Source: Verrucomicrobiota bacterium | GTDB taxonomy: Bacteria > Verrucomicrobiota > Verrucomicrobiia > Chthoniobacterales > UBA10450 | Direction of reading: 5' to 3' | DNA: 10,087 nucleotides | Assembly (NCBI GenBank): GCA_003219945.1 | Contig: QHQV01000275.1 | Span: forward strand, 1-10,087 | In this document: positions 1-5,433 of the stretch, one piece after another | Position numbering within the stretch: position 1 is the first letter of the stretch | Layout of the letters: each line of letters begins with the position of its first letter | Program-made: the position numbers and the translations under genes | Notes under the pieces: generated by a model | Databases searched by the model: none | Told to the model about the DNA's origin: nothing | The model's input: the letters and a program-made list of their open reading frames with translations, nothing else

Positions 1-52
1 TGCTTTGAAATTCGTTCGCTGCCCGCACTCGCTTGCTGCTTCCCTCGAAGTT

Positions 53-442
53 TTACCTTCTATGTCGCTCATCCCAGCTACCTCCATTGTGTTGATCCGC
101 GGTAACCACGAGACGTTTAACAGGTCGAGCCGTAACGAGGGCATCCACAATCTCCGGGACGTCTGCGACCGTGACGCGGCCATAAAAAAAATGATCCGGT
201 TCGACTAAAACCGTCACGCCGGTGTCGCATTGATCGAGACAGCTCGATGTGCAGACGCGCGCTTCGAGCTTGCCGAGTCCACGCGCGGCAATCTCTCCTT
301 TCAACGCTCTATACACGTCTTCTGAGCCCTTGGCCGCGCAGCATCCTTTCGGATTGTGCTCGGCCCGACGATTGATGCAGACAAAGAGATAGCGCTTGCG
401 TTGCAGAGAGGTGAGAGTCGAATACGCGTGGCCGGACGTCAA
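53..442 (-). CDS. (2Fe-2S) ferredoxin, thioredoxin-like fold
   Basis: Small soluble electron-transfer protein with a thioredoxin-like [2Fe-2S] fold, the type also found in NuoE-like subunits. With the start used here (TTG at 442, 129 residues) the cysteines lie at 22 (FVCINRR), 35 (KGCCAAKGS) and 68 and 72 (CTSSCLDQC). Their spacing of 13, 33 and 4 is the same as that of the Aquifex aeolicus thioredoxin-like ferredoxin (Cys 9/22/55/59), so all four cluster ligands are present. A conserved C-terminal part follows (VLVEPDHFFYGRVTV, then a helix). The start is uncertain: there is no ATG, and the frame stays open to a TTG at 496, but residues upstream of the Tyr-Leu-Phe-Val strand look like translated non-coding DNA. 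Alternative starts are TTG 496, TTG 461-463 or a CTG near 406. It stands alone and diverges from rpoZ. The redox partner is unknown. The family call is firm; the start is not. Confidence 0.82.
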   Translation of the reverse strand: MTSGHAYSTLTSLQRKRYLFVCINRRAEHNPKGCCAAKGSEDVYRALKGEIAARGLGKLEARVCTSSCLDQCDTGVTVLVEPDHFFYGRVTVADVPEIVDALVTARPVKRLVVTADQHNGGSWDERHRR

Positions 443-595
443 AGGCCAAAGATCAGACGCCAAAAAGAAACAGAAAGTTCCGAGCTCGACTGGCAATTAG
501 CTTGCAGGAACGGACGCGAGAGGTCAGGGAGCACGAAGAATAGTCAATTGTGTTCTGGCAATAACGGACGATAGTCTGTGCTCGGCTGCGATTTA

Positions 596-651
596 CCGAA
601 CGCGATCAGGGTCCCACTCCGGTTCGGAATTTAACTCCGTCAGCCTGATCG
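596..651 (+). promoter_or_regulatory. Interlocked inverted repeats upstream of rpoZ
   Basis: Two inverted repeats overlap in the 172-bp gap between the divergent ferredoxin and rpoZ genes. CCGAAC (596-601) can pair with GTTCGG (622-627), and CGATCAGG (603-610) pairs perfectly with CCTGATCG (644-651). The order of the arms is A-B-A'-B', so in a transcript the stems would be alternatives or form a pseudoknot. The last arm ends 17 bases before the rpoZ ATG. No convincing -35/-10 pair or strong ribosome binding site was seen in this gap. A leader or operator role is only inferred. Confidence 0.3.
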
Positions 652-668
652 TCATCGTGAGCTAAATT

Positions 669-947
669 ATGAAACCAAATCTAGTCAAAGCCGCCGCCGA
701 AGTTGTTCCTAATCCGAAAATCCTGGTGAACATGGTCTCCCAACGTGTTCGCCAACTTTGTCTCGGTCATCGACCGAGGGTCGAAGTTATTCCTGGACTC
801 GGTCACGCCGATATCGCGCTATCAGAGATCGCGGCTGGGAAGTTGAGCTTTGAATCGACCCTGAATCAGAGCGGCACCGAGGCAACCACGCAGGTGGTGG
901 AATTTCCCGGGATCCTTGTGGCGAAGGCGAAGAAAAAAGCTGCCTAA
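669..947 (+). CDS. rpoZ: DNA-directed RNA polymerase subunit omega
   Basis: The omega subunit binds the beta' subunit and assists assembly and stability of RNA polymerase. The 92-residue protein has the family's core: a helix with LVNMVSQRVRQLCLGHRPRVE (residues 19-39, two short stretches in continuity), then the conserved DIALSEIAAGKLSFE at about 48-62, matching the 'IALREIxEGK' segment of known omega proteins. The length is normal for the family. The C-terminus ends in a short basic run (AKAKKKAA). The ATG at 669 fits the usual N-terminal length; the ribosome binding site in front is weak (GTGAGC). It is the first gene of a likely plus-strand operon, with 57 bp to the NYN gene. In many proteobacteria rpoZ follows gmk; here it does not. 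Confidence 0.9.
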   Translation: MKPNLVKAAAEVVPNPKILVNMVSQRVRQLCLGHRPRVEVIPGLGHADIALSEIAAGKLSFESTLNQSGTEATTQVVEFPGILVAKAKKKAA

Positions 948-1004
948 CAAGTCGGGATTTGTGCCGCCGATGCGATTGACGATCTGCTTCGCCCGGCCGG
1001 ACAT

Positions 1005-1667
1005 ATGCGAAAGAGAAATCAAGAAAGCAGCGCTCGTTCCCGAGTGTTGGTGCTGGTGGACGAATCGAACGTCGGCAGTTCAGTGCGGAGCGCAGGACGC
1101 GGGCTCGATTGGTTGAAGCTTCGCGATTTTCTAGCGGGCCCCAACACGGGACGCGATCTGGTCGAGATGGTGGTCTATGCCGGATTGCCGCCCGCCATTC
1201 CTATGTGGCAGGAGGAGCGGGACAGGAAAAACAAATTCGTGCACTGGCTGCGTTCCAATGGATTCATGGTGGTGACCAAAGATGGCGCGCCCGCCGAAGA
1301 AGGTCATTACAAGGCGAACGTGGACGTGATGATGGCGATCGACGCGCTCGAACTTTCGATCGAGATGCGGCCCGACGTGGTGATTCTCGTGACTGGCGAC
1401 GCCGATTTCGCTTATCTCGCCACCAAGCTGCGCCGGCACGGGATCCGCGTGGAAGTCGCATCAGTTTCCGCAAATCTCGGGAACATATTGAGATCAGCGG
1501 CGAACGAAGTGATTGATCTGGCCCCACTCTTTCGAACGTTCGAGATCATGACAGTTCAGGATGCGGCACCGCAGGTACCGAATCGAACGCCGCGGCAGCA
1601 GCAACCGCGCAGACCCCGGCCTCGGTTTCGTCCCATTGCTACGGCACGACAAGCGGGCGAAAGTTGA
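1005..1667 (+). CDS. NYN domain (LabA/DUF88-type) PIN-like protein
   Basis: Predicted metal-dependent RNase-like protein of the NYN clan (PIN-like fold). The 220 residues show the expected acidic sites in order: RVLVLVDESN (Asp19, Asn22; most relatives have VDGxN, here Gly is Glu), KANVDVMMAIDAL (Asp107, Asp113) and VTGDADFAYL (Asp132, Asp134), followed by the KLRRHGIRVEV strand. These Asp residues are the usual Mg2+-binding set, so catalysis is plausible. After about residue 190 comes a Pro/Arg/Gln-rich basic tail (around PRQQQPRRPRPRFRP), which suggests nucleic-acid contact. The ATG at 1005 leaves a short 12-residue leader before the first strand; the ribosome binding site is poor. It lies between rpoZ and a tiny basic protein on the same strand. 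RNA as a substrate is inferred from the fold and neighbours. Confidence 0.88.
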   Translation: MRKRNQESSARSRVLVLVDESNVGSSVRSAGRGLDWLKLRDFLAGPNTGRDLVEMVVYAGLPPAIPMWQEERDRKNKFVHWLRSNGFMVVTKDGAPAEEGHYKANVDVMMAIDALELSIEMRPDVVILVTGDADFAYLATKLRRHGIRVEVASVSANLGNILRSAANEVIDLAPLFRTFEIMTVQDAAPQVPNRTPRQQQPRRPRPRFRPIATARQAGES

Positions 1668-1672
1668 CGTTC

Positions 1673-1807
1673 ATGGGACACAGCCGAGGTAGAGACAACG
1701 CTAAGAAACGTGCAAAACGCCGGAAAAAGACGGAGCGCCTCGCGCTCGCCAAGCAGCCTTCGCGCGAGGCTCCGGCTCGCCAAGGGGAAAAAAACGCGGC
1801 GAAATAA
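1673..1807 (+). CDS. Small highly basic protein (44 aa)
   Basis: This short ORF begins 5 bp after the stop of the NYN gene and runs from ATG to TAA. The 44 residues start MGHSRGRDNAKKRAKRRKK and continue TERLALAKQPS, ending with a Lys/Ala tail. About a third of the residues are Lys or Arg, and there is no signal peptide or membrane segment. The compact basic first half and the tight spacing suggest a real gene translated with the NYN gene. A nucleic-acid or ribosome-associated role would fit the composition, but the family is not recognised. There is no strong Shine-Dalgarno site (only GCGAAAG about ten bases upstream), which would fit translational coupling. A chance ORF in GC-rich DNA cannot be excluded. 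Confidence 0.6.
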   Translation: MGHSRGRDNAKKRAKRRKKTERLALAKQPSREAPARQGEKNAAK

Positions 1808-2126
1808 CGTCGTCCTGTTTGAGCTATTACAAAGCTGCTGCGTCGAATCAGTTTAGTTCCTGTTCGAGGGCGCGATGGACAGGACGAAAGCTTCGTTAGA
1901 TCGCATTCTCTTAACGTTCGAGCAGTTCGTTGCGATCGTGTTTCTGTGGCTGAACGGAACTGTAAGCTGGTCAAGCAGCAAAGGAAGTCGTGGCATGGTT
2001 GACAGTTGATTGTCGAGCGACGGCTCACAGAGCCGCCGCTACAGAAGATAGCAGCCGATGATCTCACATTCGTGGTCGCCGCGGCGACCGCCATTTTACC
2101 TGCGCGGCTCATCCGGAAGACAATGA
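1808..2126. other. 319-bp gap with no convincing gene
   Basis: No supported gene was found here. A 44-codon ATG ORF at 1875-2009 has no family resemblance or ribosome binding site and is treated as chance. The gap holds a GC-rich hairpin with a GCCGCTACA end (2018-2043). GGAAGA at 2115-2120 may serve the following aminotransferase. The aminotransferase promoter should lie here, but no clear -35/-10 pair is visible. Confidence 0.6.
2018..2043. repeat. Short palindromic repeat with GCCGCTACA end
   Basis: GGCTC (2022-2026) and GAGCC (2030-2034) form a hairpin with an ACA loop, followed by an end sequence. The 11-base string CCGCCGCTACA (2033-2043) occurs again exactly at 3563-3573. It looks like a half-element of a dispersed intergenic repeat, related in style to, but not identical with, the CGGCTACA-ended copies at 7588-7641 and 9080-9184. 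Confidence 0.45.
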
Positions 2127-3470
2127 TTGCATGCGATCCGTGGGATCGCTCTAATTAGCGGCGTGCAGCTGCACACGCGACGCGATTTTCTTTCTCTTGC
2201 TGGCAAAAGCCTCGGTCTCGCCGCGCTTTCGTCGGCAACTGTCGCGTCATTACTGAGAAACATCGAAGCAGCGTCCACGAATGTCGCGCATCTCACGCCG
2301 GAAGAAGCGGCCAGTGACGAAGATTACTGGGCCACTATCCAAAATTCGTTCAGCGTCACGCGCGGCATCATCAACCTGAACAACGGCGGCGTTTCGCCCA
2401 GCCCGCTGATTGTGACTGAGGCGCTGGTTCGTTACATTTGGGAACAGGAAGACGCCACTGCTTACACGATGTGGCAAATCCTCGAGCCGCAATGTGAGAC
2501 CATTCGCACGGGCCTGGCCGAGCTGTTCGGCTGCGATGGCGAAGAAATCGCGATCACGCGCAACGCTTCGGAGTCGCTCGAGACCCTGCTCATGGGAATG
2601 GATTTCAAACCCGGCGATGAAATTCTCACCACCACCCAGGATTACCCGCGCATGCTCACGACATTGCGTCAGCGTGAGAAACGCGAAAACCTCAAGCTCA
2701 AGCTCATTCAGATTCCGATTCCGGCGAGGAACCTCAACGAGATCACCGCCGCGCGTGAAAAGGGAATCAGCGACCGCACACGGCTCATCCTCATCTCGCA
2801 TATGATTAACATCACCGGCCAGATCACTCCGGTTAAAGCAGTCTGCGACCTGGCGCGCGCCCGCGGGATTGAAACAATCGTCGATGGAGCGCATTCTTTC
2901 GCCCAGTTCTACTTCAAACAGAGCGATCTCGGTTGCGATTACTTCGGCACAAGTCTCCACAAATGGCTGTATGCGCCGAAAGGGACCGGCATGCTTTACG
3001 TCAAGCGCGACAAGATCGAAAAACTCTGGCCGCTCATGGCCGCTGAATCCAAGCAGGCATCCGACATCCGCAAATTCGAAGAGATCGGCACCCACTCAGC
3101 CGCGCCGAAACTCGCCATCGGTGAAGCACTCCTGTTCCACAACGGCATTGGCGGCAAGCGTAAGGAAGCGCGGTTACGTTACCTGTCCCGTTACTGGATG
3201 AACCGGCTCAAAGGCGTGCCAAAAATTCGGTTCAACACTTCATTCGAGCCTAACCAGTCGTGCGCAATTGCAAATGTTCACATCGACGGCACCAATCCCG
3301 AGGCTGTGACGAAATATTTGTTCGACAAAAACCACATCTTCGCCGTGCCAATCATGCACGAGGAATTTCAGGGCATTCGCATCACACCGAACCTGTACAC
3401 TACGTTCAGTGAGTTGGACCGATTCTGTCAGGAGATGGAAAAAATCGCGCGCAATGGCCTGCCGGCCTAA
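2127..3470 (+). CDS. Tat-exported class V aminotransferase (PLP)
   Basis: PLP-dependent enzyme of the class V aminotransferase / isopenicillin N epimerase-like group; the substrate cannot be told from sequence. In the 447-residue translation a twin-arginine motif (HTRRDFLSLAGKS, Arg18-Arg19) and a hydrophobic stretch (to about residue 43) make a Tat signal. The PLP domain follows: TRNASESL (144-151, phosphate contact), VDGAH (252-256, with Asp253 to the pyridine nitrogen) and GTSLHKWLYAPKGTG with Lys279 as the expected Schiff-base lysine. The small domain fills the C-terminus. The frame is closed by TGA at 2124-2126, so TTG 2127 is the first possible start (GGAAGA lies 6 bases upstream); GTG 2163 would give a shorter, more usual n-region (MQLHTRRDF). 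It stands as a single gene. The family and cofactor are clear; periplasmic location is inferred from the Tat motif. Confidence 0.88.
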   Translation: MHAIRGIALISGVQLHTRRDFLSLAGKSLGLAALSSATVASLLRNIEAASTNVAHLTPEEAASDEDYWATIQNSFSVTRGIINLNNGGVSPSPLIVTEALVRYIWEQEDATAYTMWQILEPQCETIRTGLAELFGCDGEEIAITRNASESLETLLMGMDFKPGDEILTTTQDYPRMLTTLRQREKRENLKLKLIQIPIPARNLNEITAAREKGISDRTRLILISHMINITGQITPVKAVCDLARARGIETIVDGAHSFAQFYFKQSDLGCDYFGTSLHKWLYAPKGTGMLYVKRDKIEKLWPLMAAESKQASDIRKFEEIGTHSAAPKLAIGEALLFHNGIGGKRKEARLRYLSRYWMNRLKGVPKIRFNTSFEPNQSCAIANVHIDGTNPEAVTKYLFDKNHIFAVPIMHEEFQGIRITPNLYTTFSELDRFCQEMEKIARNGLPA

Positions 3471-3530
3471 CGACCCTAACGTCATCTGCTCTTCCGCTTC
3501 CTCTTAGTTTATAATCGCCGCAGTCAGGGC

Positions 3531-3573
3531 CAGCGGTTACCGCAGAGGGTCAGCCGTCGGAACCGCCGCTACA
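3531..3573. repeat. Degenerate palindromic repeat with CCGCTACA end
   Basis: This lies in the 217-bp gap after the aminotransferase. GCGGT (3533-3537) pairs with ACCGC (3539-3543), and the right end CCGCCGCTACA (3563-3573) is identical over 11 bases to the end of the repeat at 2018-2043. The left end is degenerate. It is probably a worn copy of the same intergenic repeat family. Confidence 0.35.
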
Positions 3574-3675
3574 CCCACGGCCAGATCCGGAGTCCCTGTC
3601 TTCTCCATTTAACTCGCTCTCGATTTCCTACGACCTCGCAGCTCGTGGAATGCGTTGCTTTCTATGGGACTGATT

Positions 3676-3683
3676 GAGGAGGA
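3676..3683 (+). promoter_or_regulatory. Strong Shine-Dalgarno site of the DUF892 gene
   Basis: GAGGAGGA lies four bases before the ATG at 3688. It is the best ribosome binding site in the window and decides that start over the upstream TTG (3655) and ATG (3664) in the same frame. Confidence 0.75.
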
Positions 3684-3687
3684 TTGT

Positions 3688-4395
3688 ATGCACCGGCAAG
3701 GTGTGAAGAAAGCCATCAAGCAACGCTCGGAAAGAAAACAAAGCATGGCCGGCGTCGGAATGGTCACGAAGGGCTCAAGCGGACGACCCAAGGCTAGCCG
3801 ACCCGGCGCCCCGCGCGGCCACACAAGAGAGAACCAGACGACAAGCACCAGTGTGCCCAGGGACGTGTCGGAGAACTTTTTGAAGAAGTTGGGCGAAATG
3901 CATACGGCCGAAAGAGAGTTGACACTGGCACTGCCGCTCGTTGCGAAAGCAGCCAAATCGAAGGATCTAAAGACGCTGCTGCGCATTCACATCAAGGAAA
4001 CAAAGGGCCACGTGAAAGCTCTTGAGGCGGTAGCCAAATCTCTCGGCAGAGAATTGCCATCCGAAAGCTGCAAACAAATGACGAAGCTGATCGGAGAAGG
4101 CGTGAAGATCATCGCGAAACGTTTGGTCTCGGGGGACAAAGACCAGGAGATAATCGGAGCTGGCCGGAAGATCGAGCAGTTTGAGATCGACAATTATACT
4201 CCGCTGGTGGCTGAGGCTGATAGAAGGGAATTCACACACGAGGTGGCGTTGCTAACGTCGATCCTTAACCAGGAAAAGCTGGCGAACGAACTATTGGGAG
4301 CGCTCGGACAGGGAAAAGGTCCGCTCGATAAACTGGTGAAGAAAGTTAGCCTCGAACATGCAGGTCCGTCGACGGCCGCCGCCCAGGTGGCGTAG
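3688..4395 (+). CDS. DUF892 (YciE/YciF-like) ferritin-like protein
   Basis: Ferritin-like four-helix protein of the DUF892 family, whose members are often linked to stress response; a di-iron site has been proposed for the family. In the 235-residue protein the domain spans about 60-215. Metal-ligand-like residues appear in pairs on the helices: Glu75 (HTAERE), Glu104 and His108 (HIKETKGH), Glu163 and Glu166 (KIEQFEIDNY), and Glu196 (LNQEKLANELL). The conserved Cys-Lys-x-Met (CKQM, 128-131) of the family is also present. Ahead of the domain is an unusual 60-residue tail, rich in Lys, Arg, Gly and Ser with no hydrophobic segment, which may be disordered. The start is set by a strong Shine-Dalgarno site. 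It converges on the thioredoxin gene with a 67-bp gap. Iron storage or oxidation activity is an inference only. Confidence 0.88.
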   Translation: MHRQGVKKAIKQRSERKQSMAGVGMVTKGSSGRPKASRPGAPRGHTRENQTTSTSVPRDVSENFLKKLGEMHTAERELTLALPLVAKAAKSKDLKTLLRIHIKETKGHVKALEAVAKSLGRELPSESCKQMTKLIGEGVKIIAKRLVSGDKDQEIIGAGRKIEQFEIDNYTPLVAEADRREFTHEVALLTSILNQEKLANELLGALGQGKGPLDKLVKKVSLEHAGPSTAAAQVA

Positions 4396-4440
4396 CCGTC
4401 GTGCGAAAATAAAAGCTGCGATTTAGGATTCCCGTTCTGC

Positions 4441-4464
4441 GGCCGACGTTTGCGGGCCGACGTT
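4441..4464. repeat. Short direct repeat between convergent genes
   Basis: GGCCGACGTT occurs at 4441-4450 and again at 4455-4464, a 14-bp period. The second copy overlaps the stop of the thioredoxin gene by two bases. No clear hairpin terminator was seen in this gap. The function is unknown and the repeat may be chance. Confidence 0.35.
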
Positions 4465-5332
4465 ACAAGCTTTGCAGCAGCTGTGTGAGATCGCGGCGGA
4501 AGCTGGTCTCAGAGCTGTTGTAGCCAGTGTGGGTCAATCGCACATGACCGGTGCGATCGATCACCACCAGATTTGGAAACCCGTTCAACCCAAATGCGCG
4601 CATGGTTACCTGTTCGGGATCAAACGCAACCGGCAACGCGATGTGCCGATGCTGTGCAAACGTCCGGACCCGGTCAGGCGTATCGCCGCCTCTATTTGTT
4701 CCAACCAGCACGAATTCAAGGTCGCGCCTGGTCTGTAGATCGGCGCGAACACGCTCCAGCTCCGGCAGCTCAGCAATACATGGAGAACACCAGGTGGCGA
4801 AAAAGTCGAGCACGAGAATTTTACCAGGTGTAAAGCGAGTCGGCACCGGACTGTGGCTGATTGGCTGCAAAGTGAATGGCGGCGCGGCGCCATTGCGCAC
4901 GCGCGTTAACGCGCGCTGCATCTGCACCGGGATATATAACGCGCAATACCAAGCTGAGATCGCGATTAAGATCGTAGCCCCAGCGATCGTGATAATTCTA
5001 GCGAATCGCTTCCGGAATAGGAGCCACACGACAATCGTTACCCACAACAGAATGGTCGGCCAAAGAGCAGGTGTTTGCGGCAGGACGAAAAACGCGAATA
5101 AGAATGTCGATGCGAAAGCAAGCAGAACAGCGACGATCAAATCCTCTCGCGCTTTTGCGTTCAGGAAAAATGCTGCAACAGCGAGCAGTAATGCGCCGCT
5201 GACATACAGAAGACGAAGATCATCAGAGACAGCGAGCGCGATTCCAAACGCTGCCGCGGCAACCAGGATACCGATCCCGAAAGCGACGAGTCGCACCTTC
5301 CAGCTTGCACGAAACGCAGACATCGAATCCAT
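4463..5332 (-). CDS. Membrane-anchored TlpA/ResA-like thioredoxin
   Basis: Redox protein with an N-terminal membrane part and a C-terminal thioredoxin domain. In the 289 residues, hydrophobic segments lie at about 13-34, 40-57, 64-84, 88-105 and 112-133, giving five helices. With basic residues before the first helix (RASWKVR), the thioredoxin domain (about 150-285) should face the periplasm. Its strand KILVLDFFATWCSPC holds the active site Cys182-Ser-Pro-Cys185, and the cis-proline is Pro253 in GFPNLVVID. Such domains reduce or exchange disulfides on envelope proteins, for example in cytochrome c maturation; no cytochrome gene is nearby. Start: ATG at 5332 with AAGGGAA four bases upstream; a second ATG three codons in is possible. 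It diverges from the VPS10-like gene. The large polytopic anchor is more than the single helix usual for TlpA proteins. Confidence 0.9.
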   Translation of the reverse strand: MDSMSAFRASWKVRLVAFGIGILVAAAAFGIALAVSDDLRLLYVSGALLLAVAAFFLNAKAREDLIVAVLLAFASTFLFAFFVLPQTPALWPTILLWVTIVVWLLFRKRFARIITIAGATILIAISAWYCALYIPVQMQRALTRVRNGAAPPFTLQPISHSPVPTRFTPGKILVLDFFATWCSPCIAELPELERVRADLQTRRDLEFVLVGTNRGGDTPDRVRTFAQHRHIALPVAFDPEQVTMRAFGLNGFPNLVVIDRTGHVRLTHTGYNSSETSFRRDLTQLLQSL

Positions 5333-5380
5333 ACGGTTCCCTTTCCGATTTGATGCGGCTCCGCTTCCATCTGGATTCAG

Positions 5381-5397
5381 ACAACAGTGAGAGTTGT
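5381..5397. promoter_or_regulatory. Small inverted repeat between divergent genes
   Basis: ACAAC (5381-5385) and GTTGT (5393-5397) are separated by AGTGAGA. The pair lies in the roughly 100-bp gap between the divergent thioredoxin (start 5332) and VPS10-like (start 5434) genes, where a shared operator could sit. The arms are only five bases long, so this is weak evidence. Confidence 0.15.
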
Positions 5398-5433
5398 TGC
5401 GGGTATCTTCATCGCGAGAGAAAATGCCGGCTT

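Noticed and set aside
1875..2009. 44-codon plus-strand ORF in the gap before the aminotransferase
   Set aside because: No ribosome binding site, no resemblance to known families and no coupling to a neighbour, unlike the basic 44-residue ORF at 1673.
1639..2112. Minus-strand 157-codon frame across the gap
   Set aside because: It overlaps the end of the NYN gene and the basic peptide, is rich in Ser, Arg and Cys and has no domain.
2250..3095. Minus-strand 281-codon open frame opposite the aminotransferase
   Set aside because: The plus strand has the PLP lysine and the full class V fold; the antisense frame has no recognisable domain.
4396..4462. Possible two-way terminator between convergent genes
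   Set aside because: Only a direct repeat is present; no stem followed by a T-run was found on either strand.
4551..5390. Plus-strand 279-codon open frame opposite the thioredoxin gene
   Set aside because: Its translation is Arg/Ser/Asn-rich with no domain, while the minus strand encodes clear membrane helices and WCSPC.
5305..5433. Upstream extension of the VPS10-like gene
   Set aside because: It would overlap the divergent thioredoxin start and place 43 polar residues ahead of a proper signal peptide that begins at ATG 5434.
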